Positions 57,200-64,000 of a stretch of DNA of 64,000 nucleotides are shown piece after piece. The stretch's first letter is position 1. Each line of letters starts with the position of its first letter. The notes beneath the pieces are model-generated. The model was not told the origin of the DNA. It saw only the letters and a program-made list of their open reading frames with translations, and made no database searches. A program made the position numbers and the translations under genes. This DNA is from Pseudoalteromonas shioyasakiensis (lineage in GTDB: Bacteria > Pseudomonadota > Gammaproteobacteria > Enterobacterales > Alteromonadaceae), in the NCBI RefSeq assembly GCF_024518675.1, contig NZ_JANIGL010000002.1, positions 248,001 through 312,000 of the forward strand, in the 5' to 3' direction.

Positions 57200-57967
57200 C
57201 TAGCCACAAGCTTTTTGGTACTCTTGCTGAAATTTTGCGAGTAATACCGCTTGCTCCTCAGTCAGAGCTAGGTTATGCAACAAGTCAGGACGTCGTAACC
57301 AAGTTCTACCTAATGACTGCATTTGCCGCCATTTAGCTATCTCTTGGTGGTTTCCACTGAGTAATACAGCAGGAACCTGTTTGTCGTCCAATGTTTCTGG
57401 CCGTGTATAGTGAGGACAATCTAGCAAGCCATCCGAAAATGAATCTTGCTCTGCTGACTGGTTATGCCCTAACACACCTGGCACTAATCGCGCTACTGCG
57501 TCAATTAATGTCATGGCAGGTAGTTCACCACCACTCAAAATAAAATCACCAATTGACCATTCTTCGTCAACATATGACTCTATTATTCTCTCGTCTATAC
57601 CTTCATAGCGACCGGCAATCAAAATCAGCTTTTCGGAGTTTGCGAGTTCGCTCGCCCCTTGCTGATCTAATTTGCGCCCTTGCGGGGACATATAAATTAC
57701 TTTTGCACCATCACCTGCCGCTTTTTTTGCGTCAAGAATGGCTTGTTTCAATGGTTCAACCATCATTAACATACCGGGTCCGCCCCCGTAAGGACGGTCA
57801 TCTACGGTTCTATGCTTATCAGTTGCATAGTCTCGCGGATTCCAGCAGTTAAAGTCGATTAAACCACTTTTTACTGCGCGACCTGTTACACCTTGCTGTG
57901 TAATTGCATCAAACATGTCCGGGAAAAGGCTGATAACCCCTACCCACAACGAACTCGTTTGACTCAT
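57200..57967 (-). CDS. trmD: tRNA (guanine37-N1)-methyltransferase
   Basis: A 255-residue SPOUT methyltransferase with the trefoil-knot motifs [26 protein letters not shown], and [14 protein letters not shown], all at the usual spacing. It methylates G37 in tRNAs that read CNN codons, which prevents frameshifting. The start overlaps the rimM stop by one base. Length is as in E. coli. Confidence 0.97.
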   Translation of the reverse strand: MSQTSSLWVGVISLFPDMFDAITQQGVTGRAVKSGLIDFNCWNPRDYATDKHRTVDDRPYGGGPGMLMMVEPLKQAILDAKKAAGDGAKVIYMSPQGRKLDQQGASELANSEKLILIAGRYEGIDERIIESYVDEEWSIGDFILSGGELPAMTLIDAVARLVPGVLGHNQSAEQDSFSDGLLDCPHYTRPETLDDKQVPAVLLSGNHQEIAKWRQMQSLGRTWLRRPDLLHNLALTEEQAVLLAKFQQEYQKACG

Positions 57968-58503
57968 TAAAAGCCAGGATCCCAGTCTACGGTAATTTCT
58001 CTCGCTTCGTGCTTAACTTCTTTAATAACTGAATCAGTTAAAAACGGAATTAAACGCTCAGCTTGACCAAATGCATCTTTATTATTTGCTTTCACAACTA
58101 ATACGTCATTTGAGCCTGTCTCCATCAGGTCATCAACAGTGCCTAAGTTATAACCTTTATCAGTTACAACCGACATGCCAATGAGATCTCGCCAATAGAA
58201 CTCACCTTGCGGTAGTTCTGGTAGCTGCGCTGAATCAACAGAAATTTCAACATTGGTATAAGCCATTGCTTGGTCTCTGTCGTTTACTTGCGCAAACTTA
58301 GCGATAAAGCCTTTGTTGTGGCGACGCCAGTCGACCACTTCTAAGGATTGCCATTTACCTTGTTGCCCTATCAACCACGGGCTGAAATCGAAGATCCCTT
58401 GGGGATCATCAGTAAATGAATGTACCTTAAGCCAGCCCTTTATACCATACGGGGCGCCGAGCTTTCCTACGACAATTATTGATGAGGTGTTCTCTTGACT
58501 CAT
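57967..58503 (-). CDS. rimM: Ribosome maturation factor RimM
   Basis: A 178-residue protein: [24 protein letters not shown] (beta-barrel domain), [11 protein letters not shown] and [15 protein letters not shown] (PRC barrel) are the RimM signatures. It helps S19 and 16S helix 31-33b fold in late 30S assembly. It is between rpsP (17-base gap) and trmD (one-base overlap). Confidence 0.96.
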   Translation of the reverse strand: MSQENTSSIIVVGKLGAPYGIKGWLKVHSFTDDPQGIFDFSPWLIGQQGKWQSLEVVDWRRHNKGFIAKFAQVNDRDQAMAYTNVEISVDSAQLPELPQGEFYWRDLIGMSVVTDKGYNLGTVDDLMETGSNDVLVVKANNKDAFGQAERLIPFLTDSVIKEVKHEAREITVDWDPGF

Positions 58504-58520
58504 GGTTACACTTACGCCTA

Positions 58521-58769
58521 TTAAGCCGCTTTACGAGCGTCTTTAACTAATTTAGCTACACGATCTGAAAGACCTGCGCCTTGACCTACCCAGTGATCAA
58601 CACGAGATAAATCTAAACGAACTTTTTCTTCCTGACCTGAAGCAATTGGGTTAAAGAAACCTACTTTCTCGATGAAGCGACCGTCACGCGAGAAACGGCT
58701 ATCCGCAACCACAATTTGATAGAAAGGGCGTTTTTTAGCGCCACCACGTTGCAAACGAATAGTTACCAT
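58521..58769 (-). CDS. rpsP: 30S ribosomal protein S16
   Basis: An 82-residue S16: [25 protein letters not shown] and the [33 protein letters not shown] segment are full-length matches. It binds 16S rRNA early in 30S assembly. It is the first gene of the operon, with a promoter about 70 bases upstream and a leader that contains a hairpin. Confidence 0.97.
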   Translation of the reverse strand: MVTIRLQRGGAKKRPFYQIVVADSRFSRDGRFIEKVGFFNPIASGQEEKVRLDLSRVDHWVGQGAGLSDRVAKLVKDARKAA

Positions 58770-58812
58770 ACCGTCCTCTAAATAGATTGACTGTTTTCAT
58801 TAATAAGATTTA

Positions 58813-58829
58813 CTCCCCAGTATGGGGAG
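58813..58829 (-). promoter_or_regulatory. Leader hairpin of the rpsP operon
   Basis: CTCCCCA / TGGGGAG with a three-base loop lies between the promoter and the S16 start, very near the expected transcript start. It could protect the 5' end or be part of a regulatory structure. Confidence 0.5.
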
Positions 58830-58836
58830 CTGGGGA

Positions 58837-58864
58837 ATTGTACGAGTTTTTAGCAACAATGCAA
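58837..58864 (-). promoter_or_regulatory. Sigma-70 promoter of the rpsP operon
   Basis: On the minus strand TTGCAT (58859-58864), a 16-base spacer and TACAAT (58837-58842) match the consensus closely. It lies between the ffh terminator and rpsP. Confidence 0.72.
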
Positions 58865-58959
58865 GTAAGAAGTTAGCGAAAATTCCAGTTTAGTAGATTA
58901 AACACTGATCTGTGCGCAAAATAAGGCATCGTAAGCAATTGAATGCATAAATTATCCAC

Positions 58960-58987
58960 AAAAAAAGAGGCTTTTTGCCTCTTTTTA
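58960..58987 (-). terminator. Terminator of ffh
   Basis: On the minus strand AAAAAGAGGC / GCCTCTTTTTT with an AAAAA loop, 45 bases after the ffh stop codon. Confidence 0.88.
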
Positions 58988-59028
58988 AAATTATTTTGAT
59001 TATTTAATATGCAAAAGTCAGTGCTATA

Positions 59029-60408
59029 TTAAAATTTAGGACCGCCGCCGCCCATCATACCCGGTGGCATCATGCCTTTCATACCGCGCATCATTTTTTG
59101 CATGCCGCCTTTGCCTTTCATCTTTTTCATCATTTTTTGCATTTGGGTGAACTGTTTTAGCAATTTATTGATGTCTTGCACTTGCGTACCCGAACCTGCT
59201 GCAATACGTTTTTTACGCGAGCCTTTAATGATTTCTGGGCGCACACGCTCTTGCTTGGTCATTGAGCTGATAATTGCCTCCATTTGAATAAAGGTTTTAT
59301 CACCCATTTGGCCTTTAACGGCATCAGGCAAATTAGACATACCAGGCAACTTATCAAGCATAGACATCATGCCGCCCATATTTTTCATTTGCTTTAATTG
59401 CTCTGCAAAATCTTCTAGGGTAAAACCGTTACCTTTAAATACTTTTTCAGCAACCTTGGCCGCTTGTTCCTTATCGACTTTCATTTCGACTTCTTCGATT
59501 AATGAAAGTACGTCGCCCATACCTAATATACGTGATGCGATACGGTCAGGGTGAAAAGGTTCAAGTGCATCGGTGCGCTCGCCCACACCCATAAACTTAA
59601 TTGGTTTACCAGTAATGTGGCGAATAGATAAAGCGGCACCACCACGGGCATCACCATCTGTTTTGGTTAAGATGACACCGGTTAGCGGTAATGCTTCATC
59701 AAACGCTTTTGCCGTATTAGCCGCATCTTGACCTGTCATTGCATCAACAACAAATAACGTTTCGATTGGGTTAATAGCACTATGCAGTGCTTTTATCTCG
59801 TCCATCATGTCATTATCAACATGCAAACGACCCGCAGTATCCACTAAGACTACATCGATAAACTTTTTCTTGGCGTGAGAAATTGCGGCATTGGCTATAT
59901 CTACAGGCTTTTGCGAAATATCACTGGGGAAGAAATCTACATCAACTTCAGTGGCTAACGTTTCTAACTGTTTAATCGCCGCAGGACGGTATACATCGGC
60001 ACTGACTACCAGCACTGACTTTTTCTTACGTTCTTTTAGAAATTTAGCCAGTTTACCAACACTGGTTGTTTTACCCGCACCTTGCAGACCGGCCATCATA
60101 ACCACTGCTGGCGGCTGGGCATTTAAACTTAACTCTTCGTTCGCTTCGCCCATGGCTTTTTCAAGTTCTTCGCGTACTATTTTTACGAAAACTTGGCCTG
60201 GGCTTAAGCTTTTGGTGACTTCAACACCCACTGCGCGTTCTTTTACTTGTTTTACAAACTCACGAACAACAGGTAGCGCAACGTCAGCTTCTAAAAAGGC
60301 CATGCGTACTTCACGCAGGGTATCTTTTATATTGTCTTCTGTTAGGCGTCCGCGGCCGCTAATATTTTTTAAGGTTTTACCTAAGCGTTCTTGGAGATTC
60401 TCAAACAT
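59029..60408 (-). CDS. ffh: Signal recognition particle protein Ffh
   Basis: A ~459-residue SRP54-type GTPase with an N domain, the G domain (GLQGAGKTTSVGKLAKFL, DTAGRLH, TKTDGDARGGAALS) and a Met-rich M domain (about 330-459, ending MMPPGMMGGGG). It binds signal sequences and 4.5S RNA. The frame opens at 60465, but the ATG at 60408 (MFENLQERLGKTL) is the canonical start. In E. coli, too, ffh lies between rpsP and ypjD. Confidence 0.97.
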   Translation of the reverse strand: MFENLQERLGKTLKNISGRGRLTEDNIKDTLREVRMAFLEADVALPVVREFVKQVKERAVGVEVTKSLSPGQVFVKIVREELEKAMGEANEELSLNAQPPAVVMMAGLQGAGKTTSVGKLAKFLKERKKKSVLVVSADVYRPAAIKQLETLATEVDVDFFPSDISQKPVDIANAAISHAKKKFIDVVLVDTAGRLHVDNDMMDEIKALHSAINPIETLFVVDAMTGQDAANTAKAFDEALPLTGVILTKTDGDARGGAALSIRHITGKPIKFMGVGERTDALEPFHPDRIASRILGMGDVLSLIEEVEMKVDKEQAAKVAEKVFKGNGFTLEDFAEQLKQMKNMGGMMSMLDKLPGMSNLPDAVKGQMGDKTFIQMEAIISSMTKQERVRPEIIKGSRKKRIAAGSGTQVQDINKLLKQFTQMQKMMKKMKGKGGMQKMMRGMKGMMPPGMMGGGGPKF

Positions 60409-60664
60409 ATAAAGGGTCCGATAAAACGTGATACCGATAACATAAATACTCACCAGCTCGAACAAAGAGCCAAAAATTGCATGTATCAGTATTGATTTAA
60501 ATTTTAATTAAAAACAGTATACCGTAAATTTGGGCGCACAATACAGTCTTCAAGTGCCCTGTTTGAGTTTCTTTTTACAAAGTCTAGGCTTTTGCCTTGC
60601 TATAAAATACAATGGCCTTACTTTAACAAGGATTATTTGACTCAAATTGAGTGGCCCAAGCACT

Positions 60665-61471
60665 ATGCTGATTATTAGTTTAACTATTATTGCCAGTTTA
60701 TTTTACGTATTAGCGACATCTCATGTGTTGTCTCGGTTGTTTCATCAACAAGGCCCGAGCCAAAAGCTTACTGTCATTCTCAGTACAGTAGCCATATTAG
60801 CGCATATGTTGTTGCTGGTTAATTCAGTGTTTCGTGCTGATGGCCAAGATTTAAGTATTGTAAATGTCGCTCTACTTACCTGTTGGGTCATTGTCGTTTC
60901 TGTTACAACCGTGTCTTTAAAATTCCCTGCAACGCTGTTACTTCCGGTTGTGTATGGCTTTGCTGCAATACTGACCTTTGCCAGCTTATTTATTCCTCAC
61001 CACATTTTACTACAAAGTATTGAAGTCGAAGTTGCTTTAGTTACCCATATATCACTTTCTTTATTAGCCTACTGCGTGCTAATTATTGCCACTTTATATG
61101 GTGTGCAGTTTTACTTTATTGATAAACGTTTAAAACGCAAAGACTTAGCAATTGTTCACAGCCACTTACCGCCATTAATGGTGGTTGAACGCCAGCTCTA
61201 TCATTTGTTAACATTGGGCACTGTTTTATTAAGCGCCGCACTGCTTTCAGGCTTTTTATTTTTAGATGGCATGTTCGCTAGTGAGTTTATCCATAAGACT
61301 ATTTTGTCATTGCTCGCATGGGCTATATTTGCAATTGTGACACTAGGACATATAGTAAAGGGCTGGCGTGGCAAACCTGTTGTGCTGGCTATAATGGCTG
61401 CGGCGTTTGTTCTTACATTGGCTTATTTTGGTAGCCGTTTTGTACAAGAAGTTATTCTGAATAAGTTTTAA
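60665..61471 (+). CDS. ypjD: CcsA-like membrane protein YpjD
   Basis: A ~268-residue protein with eight predicted membrane segments and the CcsA/CcmC-type cytochrome c assembly domain, with the His-rich loop HHILLQSIEVEVALVTHISLSLLAYCVLI. It is the counterpart of E. coli YpjD, whose role is not settled. The gene is divergent from ffh and precedes the CNNM-type transporter, as ypjD does before yfjD in E. coli. An upstream in-frame TTG at 60647 is not favoured. Confidence 0.85.
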   Translation: MLIISLTIIASLFYVLATSHVLSRLFHQQGPSQKLTVILSTVAILAHMLLLVNSVFRADGQDLSIVNVALLTCWVIVVSVTTVSLKFPATLLLPVVYGFAAILTFASLFIPHHILLQSIEVEVALVTHISLSLLAYCVLIIATLYGVQFYFIDKRLKRKDLAIVHSHLPPLMVVERQLYHLLTLGTVLLSAALLSGFLFLDGMFASEFIHKTILSLLAWAIFAIVTLGHIVKGWRGKPVVLAIMAAAFVLTLAYFGSRFVQEVILNKF

Positions 61472-61532
61472 CTTGACTCAGGCAGCTCACTACCGCTTAA
61501 TACGCATTGATTTATAATAAAAGGATCCTTCT

Positions 61533-62801
61533 TTGGACAGCATATCTACGAGTGTTTTATTTATAATACTCGGTATTCTAATTTTATGTTCTGCATACTT
61601 TTCTGGCTCTGAAACCGGCATAATGTCAATCAACAGAATTCGTCTGCGCCACCTCGCTAAAGAAAACCATCGCGCCGCCAAACGCGTTAATAAGCTACTG
61701 AGCCGCCCTGACAGACTCATCGGCTTGATCCTAATCGGTAACAACCTCGTTAACATCGCTGCCGCTCAGGTTGCTACGATTATTGGTATTCGTTTATACG
61801 GTGATTTAGGTATTGCTATCGCAACCGGTGCACTGACCTTAGTTGTGCTTATTTTCGCTGAAGTCACACCAAAAACGCTCGCAGCGCTCTACCCTGAAAA
61901 AGTAGCATTTCCAAGCTCAGTCGTCCTCAAAGGTTTACTAAAAATATTGTACCCACTGGTCGTCATTGTTAATTGGATGACCAATGGAATGTTACGTTTG
62001 TTTGGTATCAGTGCCGAACAAATAGATGAGCACAGCATGAGTAAAGAAGAATTAAAAACCGTGCTGAATGAATCTGGAGCTCTTATCCCTGCTCGCCACC
62101 AAAGCATGTTGACCTCTATTTTAGACTTAGAGCAAGTCACTGTTGAAGATATTATGATCCCACGCAATGAAATTATTGCTATCGATATCAATGACGACTG
62201 GAAACTAATCAGTAAACAACTAACGCATGCTCAGCATACTCGTGTGCTTTTATACCGTGACCAAATTGATGATGCTGTTGGCTTTATTCACTCACGTGAC
62301 GCCCTACGTCTATTAACAAAAGAACAGTTCGATAAACCATCGTTATTACGCGCGGTGCGTGAAATTTACTTTATTCCTGAGGGTACGTCACTCAATACAC
62401 AGCTTTTCAAGTTCCAACAATCAAAGGAACGTATTGGCTTAGTAGTAGATGAGTATGGTGACATCCAAGGTCTTGTTACGCTTGAAGACATATTAGAAGA
62501 GGTAGTTGGTGATTTTACTACCACACAAACGCGTACCCCAAGCGAAGAAGTTATGCCACAAGAAGACGGTTCATTCTTAGTTGATGGTAGTGCCAATGTG
62601 CGCGATCTCAATAAAGAGATGGATTGGGAATTTCCACTGGATGGTCCAAAAACCCTCAGTGGTTTAATCATCGAATACTTAGAAGATATTCCTGACGCAA
62701 ACTTAAGCTTACGAATTTCAGGCTACCCTATTGAAGTCGTTGAAGTTAAAGAAAACATGATTAAGTTAGTCCGTATTCAAGCAAACAAACGAAAAATATA
62801 A
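61533..62801 (+). CDS. yfjD: CNNM/CorB-type transporter (YfjD)
   Basis: A 422-residue protein: a four-segment CNNM (DUF21) membrane domain (about 1-180, with SGSETGIMSINRIRLRHLA and the GLILIGNNLVNIAA segment), a pair of CBS domains (about 205-330), and a C-terminal CorC_HlyC domain (about 345-420). CNNM proteins export or regulate magnesium. The start is TTG 61533, with AAGGA seven bases upstream. It probably follows ypjD in one transcript. Confidence 0.92.
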   Translation: MDSISTSVLFIILGILILCSAYFSGSETGIMSINRIRLRHLAKENHRAAKRVNKLLSRPDRLIGLILIGNNLVNIAAAQVATIIGIRLYGDLGIAIATGALTLVVLIFAEVTPKTLAALYPEKVAFPSSVVLKGLLKILYPLVVIVNWMTNGMLRLFGISAEQIDEHSMSKEELKTVLNESGALIPARHQSMLTSILDLEQVTVEDIMIPRNEIIAIDINDDWKLISKQLTHAQHTRVLLYRDQIDDAVGFIHSRDALRLLTKEQFDKPSLLRAVREIYFIPEGTSLNTQLFKFQQSKERIGLVVDEYGDIQGLVTLEDILEEVVGDFTTTQTRTPSEEVMPQEDGSFLVDGSANVRDLNKEMDWEFPLDGPKTLSGLIIEYLEDIPDANLSLRISGYPIEVVEVKENMIKLVRIQANKRKI

Positions 62802-62810
62802 GTATCTAAG

Positions 62811-62835
62811 GTAGAGTAGTACTGTACTACTCTAC
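62811..62835 (+). terminator. Hairpin after yfjD
   Basis: A perfect 12-bp palindrome GTAGAGTAGTAC / GTACTACTCTAC with a one-base centre, then CCCCTCATTTTT. A terminator is likely. Confidence 0.65.
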
Positions 62836-62940
62836 CCCTCATTTTTAAATTTCTGAATTTTCCGCTGCAATTACTCATTTAAGTCATAAATATTAGACTA
62901 TTATATAACTGCTAATATTATACTTAACGGAGAATCCTTA

Positions 62941-63777
62941 ATGGACGAAATTTCTATCGAAGCCATTTACACCCAAGCTATCGAAATGCTGATGTTGTAT
63001 GGCCCTAAATTTTTACTCGCAATATTTGTTTTAATTATTGGTTGGTGGTTTATTGGCCGCATTGCAAATATGGCCGAGAAATCAATGGCTCGAGTTAAAT
63101 TTGAAGCTGGACTGACACACTTTTTAGTATCCTTTATCTCGGTTATTTTAAAAGTATTATTGCTGATCTCAGTTGCATCTATGATTGGCATAGAAACCAC
63201 TTCATTTATAGCCATGCTCGGTGCAGCTGGGCTTGCGGTCGGTATGGCGCTACAAGGCAGCTTGGCTAACTTTGCCGGTGGCGTTCTTATATTGTTCTTT
63301 AAGCCGTTTAAAGTCGGTGATGTCATCGAAGCTCAAGGTCATATGGGGAAAGTGGTTGAAATACAAATATTTGTTACTGTATTACTTACTTATGATAACG
63401 AAAAAATCATCATCCCCAATGGCGCGCTGTCAAACGGCTGTGTTAAAAACAAATTTGCAGAGCCTACGCGCCGAGTCGACATCGAATTTGGTATCAGCTA
63501 TGGCGACGATGTCATAAGAGCCCGTGAAGTGCTTATGAGCGTATTAAACGATTATGATTTAGTACTAAAAGAAGAGAATAAACAACCTGTGGTACACGTG
63601 AGTCAACATGGTGACAGCCATATTGGCATGTTGGTATGGGCCTGGGTTGACTCTGACAACTTCTGGCCGGTTTATTTTGGTTTATACGAGCGCGTTAAAA
63701 TTGCCTTCGATAAAGAAAATATCACCATCCCATTCCCACAACGAGATGTGCATATTCACCAGTTTCCTGGTAAATAA
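62941..63777 (+). CDS. mscS: Small-conductance mechanosensitive channel MscS
   Basis: A 278-residue MscS: three membrane helices (about 18-40, 60-82, 89-110), the pore helix GAAGLAVGMALQGSLANFAGGVLILFFKPF, the beta domain (VGDVIEAQGHMGKVVEIQIF) and the alpha/beta cytosolic vestibule to the end. It opens on membrane tension and lets out solutes in hypo-osmotic shock. Length is that of E. coli MscS. GGAGAATCC precedes the ATG. Confidence 0.95.
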   Translation: MDEISIEAIYTQAIEMLMLYGPKFLLAIFVLIIGWWFIGRIANMAEKSMARVKFEAGLTHFLVSFISVILKVLLLISVASMIGIETTSFIAMLGAAGLAVGMALQGSLANFAGGVLILFFKPFKVGDVIEAQGHMGKVVEIQIFVTVLLTYDNEKIIIPNGALSNGCVKNKFAEPTRRVDIEFGISYGDDVIRAREVLMSVLNDYDLVLKEENKQPVVHVSQHGDSHIGMLVWAWVDSDNFWPVYFGLYERVKIAFDKENITIPFPQRDVHIHQFPGK

Positions 63778-63796
63778 TTACATAATAGTAATCGTA

Positions 63797-63823
63797 AAAA
63801 AGCCCGCAACTGCGGGCTTTTGG
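63797..63823 (+). terminator. Terminator of mscS
   Basis: AAAAAAGCCCGCA / TGCGGGCTTTT, 20 bases after the mscS stop; symmetrical enough to serve the gene read from the right end too. Confidence 0.88.
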
Positions 63824-63842
63824 TTAACTTAAACTTTATAAA

Positions 63843-64000
63843 TCAGCTAAACAAACGCTCTAACCAGCTCTTATCTAAATCATCTTCACATTTTTGTAAC
63901 TGCGCACCGTAACGGCTTGCGCGGTTTTTTACTTTGTTAGCAACATTCATTAACCACTTTTTTTGTTTATAAGTGCCGCGTTTGTAACCACCCCAACCTT
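63843..64000 (-). CDS. Partial gene running off the right end
   Basis: On the minus strand an open frame of 52 codons reaches the window edge from the right and stops at 63843-63845. The visible C-terminus is basic and then acidic (WLMNVANKVKNRASRYGAQLQKCEDDLDKSWLERLFS in short form). It reads as real protein, but too little is seen to name a family. Confidence 0.55.
   Translation of the reverse strand, partial: GWGGYKRGTYKQKKWLMNVANKVKNRASRYGAQLQKCEDDLDKSWLERLFS

Noticed and set aside
59891..60412. Plus-strand 173-codon frame inside ffh
   Set aside because: It is a Ser/Thr-rich antisense reading of the SRP GTPase domain.

Overview
The window is chromosomal DNA of a marine gammaproteobacterium of the order Alteromonadales, most likely Pseudoalteromonas. 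This rests on low GC, the family content (VC2046/SO_2500, DUF3379, MiaE, EfpL, FadIJ) and gene orders close to those of Shewanella, Vibrio and Pseudoalteromonas. It is mostly ordinary core genome. I see no insertion sequence, prophage, CRISPR array or defence island.

Layout. 0.1-8.7 kb: smrB, an AEC transporter, an SDR, RidA, sixA, a large M16 zinc protease and a PAS-GGDEF-EAL protein with intact active sites. 8.9-13.8 kb: efpL, an MmcQ/YjbR protein and the fadI-fadJ beta-oxidation operon, with a good FadR-type operator in front. 14.1-22.4 kb: one long co-oriented cluster, MoxR-DUF58-DUF4381-BatA-BatB/TPR-BatD, followed by an ECF sigma factor and its DUF3379 membrane partner (a likely anti-sigma). 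22.5-31.3 kb: a DMT transporter, cysS, ppiB, lpxH, a secreted orphan, miaE, a Yip1 protein, hsp20, two thiol-redox proteins and grxA. hsp20 has a sigma-32-like promoter and a ROSE-like RNA thermometer over its Shine-Dalgarno. 31.4-37.3 kb: deaD, a six-unit octamer repeat, a small membrane protein, an FKBP overlapping a Lon-like protease, and ybeL.

37.5-50.2 kb is the conserved envelope and housekeeping run leuS-lptE-holA-nadD-rsfS-rlmH-mrdA-mrdB-rlpA-dacA-ybeD-lipB-lipA: LPS export, clamp loading, NAD synthesis, ribosome silencing and methylation, cell elongation and lipoate synthesis. 50.3-56.8 kb is the most accessory part. It holds an unrecognised cytosolic protein, a VCBS/concanavalin-like lipoprotein, an RRM protein, a cytosolic-Cache membrane protein, a carbohydrate-binding-like secreted protein, two small conserved proteins, two identical tRNA-Tyr genes, and four 73-bp tandem units built around a REP-like GTAG hairpin. 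56.8-63.8 kb is the conserved rplS-trmD-rimM-rpsP / ffh / ypjD-yfjD neighbourhood plus an MscS channel. A partial gene runs off the right end.

Many genes start downstream of their longest open frame. Where a Shine-Dalgarno and family length decide this, the chosen start is given in the entry. Transcription signals (terminators, a few promoters, operators, the thermometer) are listed separately. The most interesting items are the hsp20 thermometer, the REP-like tandem array with its possible link to the octamer repeat near 33.4 kb, the MoxR/Bat cluster coupled to a sigma/anti-sigma pair, and the orphan proteins at 50-55 kb.
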